From positions 186,001 through 250,000 of the forward strand of contig CALEBF010000014.1 in NCBI GenBank assembly GCA_937944975.1: a stretch of 64,000 nt of DNA, written 5' to 3'. Source of the DNA: an uncultured Mycoplasmatota bacterium. Its GTDB lineage: Bacteria; Bacillota_I; Bacilli_A; RF39; UBA660. Position 1 is the first letter of the stretch; the number at the start of each line of letters is the position of its first letter. The notes under the pieces were generated by a model that was not told the DNA's origin, ran no database searches, and worked only from the letters and a program-made list of their open reading frames with translations. This document shows positions 1 to 8,500 of the stretch, one piece after another. A program made the translations under genes and the position numbers.

Positions 1-2
1 AA

Positions 3-98
3 AGATTAAAACAATATCCAGATGATACTACGCTATATCCAGGACATGGACCTAGAACTTTACTAGGAAGTGAAAAACGAGAAAATTTATACTTTTAA
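3..98 (+). CDS. MBL-fold metallo-hydrolase, C-terminal end (partial)
   Basis: Only the last 31 codons are inside the window. They read in frame from base 3 to a TAA at 96-98 and contain YPGHGPRT followed by SEKREN. This matches the C-terminal signature of glyoxalase-II-like metallo-beta-lactamase-fold hydrolases (GHGPxT then EKxxN), where the His is a zinc ligand. The substrate cannot be inferred from the tail. It ends directly before a strong hairpin, so it is the last gene of its transcript. Confidence 0.75.
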   Translation, partial: RLKQYPDDTTLYPGHGPRTLLGSEKRENLYF

Positions 99-132
99 AA
101 AGAAGACGAGTTATTGCTCGTCTTCTTTTCTT
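99..132. terminator. Bidirectional intrinsic terminator
   Basis: A 10-bp perfect stem (AGAAGACGAG / CTCGTCTTCT, loop TTATTG) is followed by a T-rich tail on the plus strand and preceded by an A run, which is the T tail on the minus strand. It would end both the hydrolase gene and the convergent DUF1540 gene, whose stop codon lies in the loop. Confidence 0.85.
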
Positions 133-284
133 ACGTAACTATCACACATCGTAGCTTCTTTTTCCTCTTGTGGAGCACAACTGCACACTTTGATTTCGTT
201 TAATTTGCAATAGTTACTGTCACAATGATTGTATTTACAATCTTGTACATCACAGTGAATATGTTTATTTGTATCTTGTTTCAT
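111..284 (-). CDS. Small Cys-rich DUF1540 protein (57 aa)
   Basis: A 57-residue reading frame on the minus strand with a good ribosome site (GGGAGG six bases before ATG). The protein has seven Cys residues in the pattern CDVQDCKYN-H-C, YCKLNEIKVCSC and MC. The motif I-x-CDV-x-x-CKYN ... C-x-LxxIxVC is typical of DUF1540, a small probably metal-binding domain of unknown function common in Firmicutes. No signal peptide is present, so it is likely cytosolic. It is convergent with the upstream hydrolase and shares its terminator, so its last codons lie in the terminator stem. Function unknown; family assignment rests on Cys spacing. Confidence 0.85.
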   Translation of the reverse strand: MKQDTNKHIHCDVQDCKYNHCDSNYCKLNEIKVCSCAPQEEKEATMCDSYVRKEDEQ

Positions 285-372
285 AAGAACCTCCCATCTT
301 TATTGTGGGAGAGTTTTAAAAAAATATACATAAATTGTTTTTTGCATTCATAGGATCATGATAGGTGATGAT

Positions 373-1272
373 ATGGACAAGATTCGAGTTGGCATACCAA
401 GAGGATTATTCTATCAAGAGTTTCACACGAAATGGAGATATTTTTTCGAACATCTCGGTTGTGAAGTTGTGGAAAGCGAAAAAACGAATCAACAAGTGAT
501 CAAAAATGGAAAACGACTAGCAAATGATGAAATGTGTCTATCTTTTCAGACCTATCTAGGACATGTAGCTTCGTTAAAAGGAAGAGTAGATTATATCATC
601 GTACCACGGATCGACAATTACGGAACTGATTTACAGACGTGTACGAACTTTTTAGCAGCTTACGATATCGTTAAAAATTTAATCGACATTCCCTTGTTGC
701 ATTATAATATAGATTACGAAAATCACGAGACTGAGAAAAAAGGATTTTTCAAAATGGGAAGAATGCTTTCTAAAAGTTATCCGGAAATTAAGAAGGCATA
801 TTCTCTTGCTTGTAAAATGGATGCGATGATTCAGAATAAACAAATTTCTAAGAATTATAATCGTATGAGTAGCAGTGGATTTAAAGTATTAGTAGTTGGA
901 CATTCATACGTTTTGCACGATGATTATTTTATGAAATCGATTGCGGATCAAATCGAAAAGAATAATGGAGTCATAATTTATAGCGATGAATTTGATGAAA
1001 TGATAGCGAGAAAAGCTTCAGAAAAATATAGTCGTGAGCTTTACTGGAAATATCAAAAAGAGGCGATTGGATCGATCGCATTATTAGAAAATCAAATTGA
1101 TGGGGTGATATTTATTTCAACTTTTCCATGTGGACCAGACTCATTGGTAAATGAACTTGTCATGCGAAAGCTTCATTTACCACATTTAAATTTAGTGATC
1201 GATGATATGGATGCGACAGCAGGGATAGAAACTAGAATAGAAAGTTTTATGGACATGTTATATGAAAGATAA
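373..1272 (+). CDS. 2-hydroxyacyl-CoA dehydratase-like protein, DUF2229/COG3580 type
   Basis: This 299-aa protein opens with IRVGIPRGLFYQEF, the characteristic start of the DUF2229/COG3580 family linked to 2-hydroxyacyl-CoA dehydratases and benzoyl-CoA-reductase-type activases. Conserved Cys residues lie in DEMCLSF, LQTCTNF and FPCGPDS; in the family such Cys bind an Fe-S cluster. The start was set at the ATG at 373, preceded by AGGTGAT, rather than the in-frame ATG at 358, which lacks a ribosome site. It overlaps the next gene by 11 bases, and the three genes 373-3279 form one operon. In many Firmicutes these modules are one very long polypeptide; here they are separate. The substrate is unknown and a maintenance or redox role is possible. 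Confidence 0.8.
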   Translation: MDKIRVGIPRGLFYQEFHTKWRYFFEHLGCEVVESEKTNQQVIKNGKRLANDEMCLSFQTYLGHVASLKGRVDYIIVPRIDNYGTDLQTCTNFLAAYDIVKNLIDIPLLHYNIDYENHETEKKGFFKMGRMLSKSYPEIKKAYSLACKMDAMIQNKQISKNYNRMSSSGFKVLVVGHSYVLHDDYFMKSIADQIEKNNGVIIYSDEFDEMIARKASEKYSRELYWKYQKEAIGSIALLENQIDGVIFISTFPCGPDSLVNELVMRKLHLPHLNLVIDDMDATAGIETRIESFMDMLYER

Positions 1273-2338
1273 GAAAAAAGTTATTTCATTTCCACATATG
1301 GGAAATTATTATGTCCCTGTGAAGTACTTACTTTCGCATGTATTTCACTGTAAAATTTTAGTTGCTCCTAAAATTACGAGTCGTACAATTGAGTTAGGTA
1401 CGAAATATAGTCCAGATTTTGTTTGTACACCATTTAAATATACCTTGGGAACTTTAATAGAAAGTTTAGAAAATGGTGCTAATATTCTACTGCAAGCAGG
1501 CGGTGGCTGTAAGTATGGTTACTATAGTGAATTACAGATTGAAATATTAAAAAGTTTAGGATATCAATTTGATTATATAAATTTAGTAAGTAAAGGAAAA
1601 ATGAATATAAGACGTATGTATCGTATGGTAAAAAAGATCGATCCTGAGTTTCAGATCCGTAAGTTTTTAAAGTATGCACGGATTACAAAACGAATGGTAA
1701 CATATATGGATCACTTTGAAGATGAGGTACGCAAGAGAATTGGGTTAGAAAAAGAAGAGGGAAGTTTTGAAGGTTTGGAACGAGAGATGTTGCGCAAATT
1801 TTCGAAGGTAAAAAATATGGCACAATTAAAACAAAGATATAAAGAATATATGAAGAAGATGTATGCACTTCCATTAAAAGAAGAACTTCATCCAATTCGC
1901 GTTGGTGTGATTGGGGAACTTTATACTTTGATGGAGCCATTCTCTAATTACTATTTAGAAAAAGCATTAGCAAAGTATCATATTTCTATTAAGCGATTTA
2001 CGAATGTAAACTATTTATTGTTTCAAAAGAAACACCATATAAAATATTTGTTACGTTTCGCATCTCGATATATTAAATATAAGATGGGTGCGGATGCAGC
2101 AGACAACATCGCATGGGCGAAGTATCTATGTGAAGAAGGCTATGATGGAATCATTCATATTAAGTCATCGTTTTGTACTCCGGAAATCGGTGCGATGCCG
2201 ATTATTCAGAAAGTCTGTCATGACTATGATGTTCCCGTAATCTTTTTTACGTTTGATGCTGGAACGACAGAAGTAGGAATCGAAACGAGATTAGAAGCGT
2301 TTTACGATATGTTGAAGGAAAAGAGGAAGGAAAAATGA
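1262..2338 (+). CDS. 2-hydroxyacyl-CoA dehydratase-like protein, COG3581/HgdB-like
   Basis: A 358-aa cytosolic protein of the HgdB-like (COG3581) group. The N-terminus FPHMGNYYVPVKYLL and Cys motifs CTPFKYTLG, GGGCKYGYYSELQ and SSFCTPEIGAMP are typical, and the Cys residues probably hold an Fe-S cluster. A charged, partly helical stretch occupies roughly residues 130-205. It starts inside the previous gene (11-base overlap) and its stop overlaps the ATPase start (ATGA), indicating translational coupling of three subunits. With the downstream ATPase it should form an ATP-driven electron-injecting complex (family knowledge); the actual substrate cannot be read from sequence. Confidence 0.8.
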   Translation: MKDKKKVISFPHMGNYYVPVKYLLSHVFHCKILVAPKITSRTIELGTKYSPDFVCTPFKYTLGTLIESLENGANILLQAGGGCKYGYYSELQIEILKSLGYQFDYINLVSKGKMNIRRMYRMVKKIDPEFQIRKFLKYARITKRMVTYMDHFEDEVRKRIGLEKEEGSFEGLEREMLRKFSKVKNMAQLKQRYKEYMKKMYALPLKEELHPIRVGVIGELYTLMEPFSNYYLEKALAKYHISIKRFTNVNYLLFQKKHHIKYLLRFASRYIKYKMGADAADNIAWAKYLCEEGYDGIIHIKSSFCTPEIGAMPIIQKVCHDYDVPVIFFTFDAGTTEVGIETRLEAFYDMLKEKRKEK

Positions 2339-3279
2339 GAAAAGGGTATTTAGGGATTGATATCGGAAGTATTTCTACAAAAGCAGTCGTCATCGATGAA
2401 AATCATAAGGTTGTTGCGTCTTCCTATATATGGACGGAAGGAAATCCTACAGAAGCTGTTAGAAAATTGATGAAGTTGATTCAAAATGAATTGCCAAAAG
2501 ATTACGCAATTCATGGAATTGGAACGACAGGGAGTGCTCGAAAATTGATTGGGCTTTTGATGAATGCGAATGTCGTGAAAAACGAAATCACGGCACATGC
2601 GAAGGGAACGTTATCACGTTATCCAGATGCACGGACGATTTTAGAAATTGGTGGGCAGGATTCTAAGATTATCTTGTTGTCGAATGGAAGACTTGTCGAC
2701 TATGCTATGAATACGTTATGTGCAGCAGGAACAGGATCCTTTTTATCGAGCCAGGCGAAAAGACTCGGTATCGGTATCAACGAATTTGGTAAGAAGGCAT
2801 TACGTTCGAAAAATCCTGTCAAAATTGCTGCAAGATGTACAGTGTTTGCCGAGTCGGATTTGATTCATAAAGCGCAGATTGGATATGCGAAAGAAGATAT
2901 CGTTGCTGGCTTATGTCGAAGTATCGTCTTAAATTATCTGAACAATGTTGGCAAAGGAAAAAAGATTGTAGGGCCAGTTATCTTTCAAGGAGGAGTTTCT
3001 AAAAATGTGGGAGTCGTAAAACAATTTGAAGAAATTTTAGGGATGCCTGTGATCGTCGATCCGGATAGTCATCTCATGGGAGCGATCGGAATTGCGGAAC
3101 TTGCGATGAGAGAAAAAAGCGATCAAGTATTTTCTTTAGATATGCGCGATGTTTCGTTTGAAACCATTGGCCGTGAGTGTAAGAAATGTCCGAACCATTG
3201 TGAAGTTTTAAATATTTATAAAAATCACACACTCGTCGATACGTGGGGAAATAAATGTGAGGCTGGATTGAGAGAATAA
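2335..3279 (+). CDS. Acyl-CoA dehydratase activase, BadF/BadG/HgdC-type ATPase
   Basis: A 314-aa ASKHA-fold ATPase. Visible motifs are the phosphate-1 loop GIDIGSISTKAVVID (residues 5-20), GGQDSK near residue 105, and CAAGTGSFL near residue 130, whose Cys in HgdC-type activators bridges the dimer through a 4Fe-4S cluster. A second conserved Cys lies in ARCTVFAESD. The C-terminus adds CKKCPNHC, probably another metal site. In the family ATP hydrolysis drives an electron onto the partner dehydratase. Its ATG overlaps the stop of the preceding gene by four bases. Last gene of the operon; topA follows from its own promoter. Confidence 0.88.
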   Translation: MRKGYLGIDIGSISTKAVVIDENHKVVASSYIWTEGNPTEAVRKLMKLIQNELPKDYAIHGIGTTGSARKLIGLLMNANVVKNEITAHAKGTLSRYPDARTILEIGGQDSKIILLSNGRLVDYAMNTLCAAGTGSFLSSQAKRLGIGINEFGKKALRSKNPVKIAARCTVFAESDLIHKAQIGYAKEDIVAGLCRSIVLNYLNNVGKGKKIVGPVIFQGGVSKNVGVVKQFEEILGMPVIVDPDSHLMGAIGIAELAMREKSDQVFSLDMRDVSFETIGRECKKCPNHCEVLNIYKNHTLVDTWGNKCEAGLRE

Positions 3280-3318
3280 AAGGAAAGAAAAGAAGAGTGT
3301 AGAAACATAATAATAGAG

Positions 3319-3347
3319 TTGACAAAGCAAAATTTATAGTGTATAAA
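3319..3347 (+). promoter_or_regulatory. topA promoter
   Basis: TTGACA (3319-3324) and TATAAA (3342-3347) with a 17-base spacer, about 30 bases before the topA start. Matches a sigma-A type promoter. Confidence 0.8.
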
Positions 3348-3376
3348 TGAGTGGTATAAAAAAAGGAAGTGATTAG

Positions 3377-5404
3377 GTGGCAAAAAATTTAGTCATTGTG
3401 GAGTCTCCTAGCAAATCGAAGACAATCGAAAAATACTTAGGAAAAGATTACAAAGTCGTATCGAGTAAAGGTCATATTAGGGATCTTGCGACGAGTGGAA
3501 AATATGGATTAGGTGTCGATATCGAAGACCATTTTAAGCCGAAGTATACGACGATCAAAGGAAAGAAAAAGACGATTGATGAATTGAAGAAAGATGTAAA
3601 AAATGCAAGCTTTGTCTATCTCGCAACCGACCCCGACCGCGAGGGAGAAGCGATCAGTTGGCATTTATATGATACGTTGGGATTAAAAGAGAACAATTAC
3701 GATCGTGTCGTATTCCACGAGATTACGAAAAATGCGGTATTAGACGCATTTCAACACGCACGTAAAATCGATCAAAACCTTGTAAATTCACAAGAGACTC
3801 GCCGTATTTTAGACCGTATCATCGGATTTCGTTTGAGTAAGTTAATGCAGGCGAAAACTGGTGGAAAGTCAGCGGGAAGAGTACAGTCTGTCGCACTTAA
3901 ACTAATCGTCGATCGCGAACGTGAAATCGAAGCATTTCAAGCGAAAGAATACTGGACAATTCATGCACACTTTAAAGAATTTGATGCGGATTTATTTCAG
4001 AAGAACCACAAAGACTTTGAAATTCATAATGAGATAGAAGCAAACGAGGTATTGGATCAACTTTCCAATGCGTTTAAGATAGAGTCAGTCGATAAAAAGG
4101 TAAAAAATAAGAAGTCAAAGTTGCCTTTTACGACAAGTACCTTACAACAGGACGCTTCGAATAAATTAAATATGAATGCAAAGAAAACGATGAGTGTTGC
4201 TCAGAAGTTATACGAAGGAATTGAATTAGCAGATGAGACAGTCGGACTTATTACTTATATGCGTACAGATTCTACTCGTTTATCGAATGAGTTTATCGGT
4301 AGCACTTATCAGTGGATAGAAGCAAAGTATGGAAAAGAATACTTAGGGTATGTTAAAATGGCAAAGAAGACGGAAAATGTTCAGGATGCCCATGAAGCAA
4401 TTCGCCCAACAAGCATTGAAAGAACGCCAGAGAGTGTAAGACCATACCTATCTGATGATGAATTTAAATTATATCGCATAATTTATTATAGAGCTTTGGC
4501 TTCTCTGATGAAAGATGCGAAAACGGAAAACACGACTGTGATTTTAGACAATAATGATTATCAATTTAAGGCAACTGGACAAGTCATTGTCTTTGATGGA
4601 TATTTAAAAGTATATCAAGATTATGAAGATACGAAAGAAAATACATTGCCACCATTAGATGAATATCAATCAAGTGTGATCGTATCTAACGATATTACAA
4701 AAGAACAACATTTTACAAAACCACCTGCACGTTATACAGAAGCTAAATTAGTAAAAGCTATGGAAGAGCTTGGAATTGGTAGACCAAGTACGTATGCTAC
4801 TATTATGGATAACATAAAAACGAGGGGATATGTCACAATAGAGGAAAAAAAGTTTAAACCAACAGAAATTGGGTTTGAAGTAACAGATCGTTTACAAGAG
4901 CACTTTTCACACATTATAAACGTAAAATATACTGCTGCTATGGAAGAGGATTTAGACGAAATTGCGGAAGGAAAAAAGGTTTGGTATCAAACGTTGGAAG
5001 AGTTTTATAAAGATTTTGAACCTGCTGTAAAAGAAGCATTTGATCAAATGGAAAAGAAGGAGCCAGAAAAGACTGGGGAAACTTGTCCAGAATGTGGAAG
5101 CGATTTAGTTGTCCGAAAAGGTCGCTATGGGGAATTTATTGCTTGTAGTAATTATCCAGAATGTAAATATATCAAAGCTCAACCGAAAGAAGAAGTGGTT
5201 ATATGTGATTGCCCAAATTGTGATGGAAAAATCATTGAACGCAAGAGCAAAAGAGGGAAACTTTTCTATGGTTGTAACAATTTTCCGAAATGTAAAACTG
5301 CCTATTGGGATCGTCCTACAGGAGAGAAATGTCCAGAGTGTGGAAGTATGTTGACGGAGAAGAAAGATAAAATTAAATGTAGCAATTGCGATCACGAAAA
5401 ATAG
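3377..5404 (+). CDS. topA: DNA topoisomerase I (type IA)
   Basis: A 675-aa enzyme that relaxes negative supercoils through a transient 5'-phosphotyrosine. The Toprim domain begins NLVIVESPSKSKTIEKYLG with acidic metal residues in DPDREGEAISWH (about residues 86-97). The active Tyr sits in GLITYMRTDS at about residue 294. HEAIRPT and GRPSTYATI are also present. The C-terminus carries three Cys4 zinc ribbons (CPEC...CSNYPEC, CPNC...CNNFPKC, CPEC...CSNC), the last short. The start is a GTG at 3377 with AGGAAGTG upstream. It has its own promoter and terminator. Length and layout are normal for Firmicutes. Confidence 0.97.
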   Translation: MAKNLVIVESPSKSKTIEKYLGKDYKVVSSKGHIRDLATSGKYGLGVDIEDHFKPKYTTIKGKKKTIDELKKDVKNASFVYLATDPDREGEAISWHLYDTLGLKENNYDRVVFHEITKNAVLDAFQHARKIDQNLVNSQETRRILDRIIGFRLSKLMQAKTGGKSAGRVQSVALKLIVDREREIEAFQAKEYWTIHAHFKEFDADLFQKNHKDFEIHNEIEANEVLDQLSNAFKIESVDKKVKNKKSKLPFTTSTLQQDASNKLNMNAKKTMSVAQKLYEGIELADETVGLITYMRTDSTRLSNEFIGSTYQWIEAKYGKEYLGYVKMAKKTENVQDAHEAIRPTSIERTPESVRPYLSDDEFKLYRIIYYRALASLMKDAKTENTTVILDNNDYQFKATGQVIVFDGYLKVYQDYEDTKENTLPPLDEYQSSVIVSNDITKEQHFTKPPARYTEAKLVKAMEELGIGRPSTYATIMDNIKTRGYVTIEEKKFKPTEIGFEVTDRLQEHFSHIINVKYTAAMEEDLDEIAEGKKVWYQTLEEFYKDFEPAVKEAFDQMEKKEPEKTGETCPECGSDLVVRKGRYGEFIACSNYPECKYIKAQPKEEVVICDCPNCDGKIIERKSKRGKLFYGCNNFPKCKTAYWDRPTGEKCPECGSMLTEKKDKIKCSNCDHEK

Positions 5405-5426
5405 TCCCGTGAGGGACTTTTTTTTT
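5403..5426 (+). terminator. topA terminator
   Basis: AGTCCC-GTGA-GGGACT stem-loop followed by nine T residues, overlapping the topA stop codon. Confidence 0.9.
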
Positions 5427-5447
5427 AAATAATTAAAATTTATTTTA

Positions 5448-5476
5448 TTGACGAAATATTTATCGTATAGTATACT
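5448..5476 (+). promoter_or_regulatory. Promoter of the giant pilin operon
   Basis: TTGACG (5448-5453), a 17-base spacer and TATACT (5471-5476) lie just before the pilin-like gene, separated from topA by its terminator. Confidence 0.8.
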
Positions 5477-5508
5477 TGAATTATAGTAGACTATACGGAG
5501 TGATTGCA

Positions 5509-8500
5509 ATGAAAGTGAATAGAAGAGGGTTTACACTAATAGAAATTTTAGCTGTAATTGTTATTTTAGCAGTGCTTGCTGTGATTACAATTCCTATTGT
5601 GATGGGAATTATTGAAGAAACAAGAAAAAATCGTTTTTTAGAAAATGTTAAATCAATAGTTACATCTGTAGAACAGTACAATAGTGAACATGATATGAAA
5701 GCAATTGGACAATATGTAGTGAATCAAACAGATATTCAATATATTGAGGATAAAGCGTTTGATACAAAAATGATTCCTGTCAAAGGAACGTTTGATGGAA
5801 GCGGATTAATGTCTTTAAATAAGTCTGGGGTAGTTCGTCTACAAGTAGAAAATGATACTTGGTGCGTATTTGGAACTAATAAAGATTATAAAATAGAAAA
5901 AGGAAAGTGTAGCGAAGTTGCAAATCCATTATTACCAGTATATAAGATAGATAAAGTTGGATGGGCTCCGAAAAAAACAGTAACAATTGTTTATCCAGAG
6001 CGAGAAGAAGGATTAATTTTTGATTATAGTTTAGACGGTGGTAGAACTTGGATTGTAGTAAAAACAGGAAACGAAAAAAAGATTGAGTTTACTCAGCCTG
6101 GAGCTATCATTGCAAGAGTATATGATGGATTATTTTATCAGACGGCAAGTACATTTCAAGTGACTCAGATTGATTCAACGCCACCTGAAGATGTTGCAAT
6201 TGCTGTAACCAAAAAGACGTCAAATAGTATTACTGTCACAGCGACAGGAGAGGATAACGAAAGTGGAATTAGTACAATTTACTATAGCAAAGATAATGGT
6301 GCAACATGGGAAAATGGTGGATCTGAAAAAACTTATACTTTTAAAAAGCTCAGAACAGGAAATTATCAATTAAAAGCAAGAATAGTAAACAATGCGGGGT
6401 TGGAGACGATCAGTAGTACAATTAGTGCCTCAACGAATGAAATTATTCCACCAACTTATGCAGTAGATAAAACGGGATGGCAACCAAAGAAAGTTGTAAC
6501 TATTACTTATCCGACGAGAGAAGAAGATTTTGTATATCAGTATAGTTTGGATGGAGGAGAAACATGGAAAGAAGTTGCCAGTCCAGAAACAAAGCAGCAA
6601 ATTACATTTACAGCAAATGGAACGGTAATCGCAAGAATTACAGATGGAGTCAACTATAAAACGGCAAGTAGTTTTGCAGTTACTCAGATCGATACTACTC
6701 CACCAACATCAGTGATTGCTATGGGTGGAAGAACAAGTAATTCGATTACTTTAAAAGCAACATGTACAGATGATAAATCAGGTATCAGTAAGATTGAATA
6801 TAGTAAAGACAATGGAAAAACATATGTAAACGGTGGAACAAAAGATACTTATACATTTAGTGGTTTAACAGAAGGTTCATACTATTTTAAAGCAAGATGT
6901 ACCAACGGAGCAGGTTTGATAAGCGAGAGTGCAACACTTTCTGGAAATCCATTAGAGTTAATTACACCAACGTATGCAATTGATAAGACAGGTTGGCAAC
7001 CAAAGAAAGCTGTAACGATTACTTATCAAGCAAGAGAAGCAAATTATATATATCAATATAGTTTAGATGGTGGAAAAACTTGGACGACAGTATTAGAACC
7101 ATTAACACAACAACAGGTTACATTTACATCAAATGGAACATTGATAGCTCGAGTTACAGATGGAGTTAACTATAAAACAGCAAGCAGTTTAGCAATTACT
7201 CAGGTTGACTCATCTGCGCCAAGTGCTACTGTATCAGTAACGAGTAAAACAAGTAATTCTGTCAATCTTGCTGCGTCATGTGTGGATAGTGAATCTGGCA
7301 TTACTAAGATTGAATATAGTAAGGATAATGGAAGCAGTTATGTTTCTGGCGGAACTAATACAACTCATAATTTTACTGGGCTAAAGACAGGAACATATAA
7401 TTTCAGGGTAAGATGTACAAATGGATCTGGATTACAGACAGTATCTCAGGCCGTAAATAGCGCTACGAATACGATTGGAACTCCAACATATGCGATTGAT
7501 AAAACGGGATGGCAAACAAAAAAGATTGTAACGATTACATACCCGGCAAGACAATCTAATTTTACATATCAATATAGTTTAGATGGTGGAAGAAATTGGA
7601 CGACAATAGCAAGTCCAGCCACTACGCAGCAATTAACATTCACATCAAATGGAACCGTGATTGCTCGGGTTACAGATGGAGTCAATTATGTAACAGCAAG
7701 TAGCTTAGCGGTGACACAAATTGATACGACCGCACCAACAGCGACACTTGCAAGTACTTCTAAGAAAAGTAATGCGGTATCATTAAAAGCAACTTGTACA
7801 GATAATGAATCTGGAATTACGAAAATCGAATTTAGTAAAGATAATGGCTCTAGCTTTGTTAATAGTGGGGTAAATGCAAATTATACATTTAGTGGATTGA
7901 AATCTGGTACATATAATTTTAAAGCAAGGTGTACAAATGGTTCAGGATTACAAACAACAACTTCAACATTGTCCGTAGCAACTAATGTGATCACACCACC
8001 AACTTATAAAGTGGATAAAACGGGGTGGCAAACGGAGAAAATTGTTACTATCACATATCCAGAAAGAGAAAGTCAATTTGTATATCAATATAGTACAGAT
8101 GGTGGTTCTAGTTGGAAGACGGTAGCAAGTCCGGCAACAACACAACAAGTTACATTCACTTCAAACGGAACAGTAATCGCGAGAATTTATGATGGAACAA
8201 ACTATGTGACAGCAAGTTCATTTGCAGTTACGCAAGTAGACCCAACTGCACCAAGCGCAGTTGCAGCAGTATCAGCGAAAACAAGTAATAGCGCTACAAT
8301 CAAAGCAACTTGTACAGATAGTGAATCTGGAATTACCAAAATTGAGTACAGTAAAGATAACGGAAGTACTTTTGAATCTGGTAATACTAGTACAACTTAT
8401 ACGTTTGGCGGATTAAAAACTGGAACATACAATTTTAAAGTAAGGTGTACAAATGGTTCAGGTTTAAAAACTGTATCTGCAGCAGTCAATGGAACAACTA

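Noticed and set aside
5105..5509. 134-codon minus-strand frame across the topA end and the pilin promoter
   Set aside because: Crosses a terminator and a promoter, mostly antisense to conserved zinc ribbons; no ribosome site.
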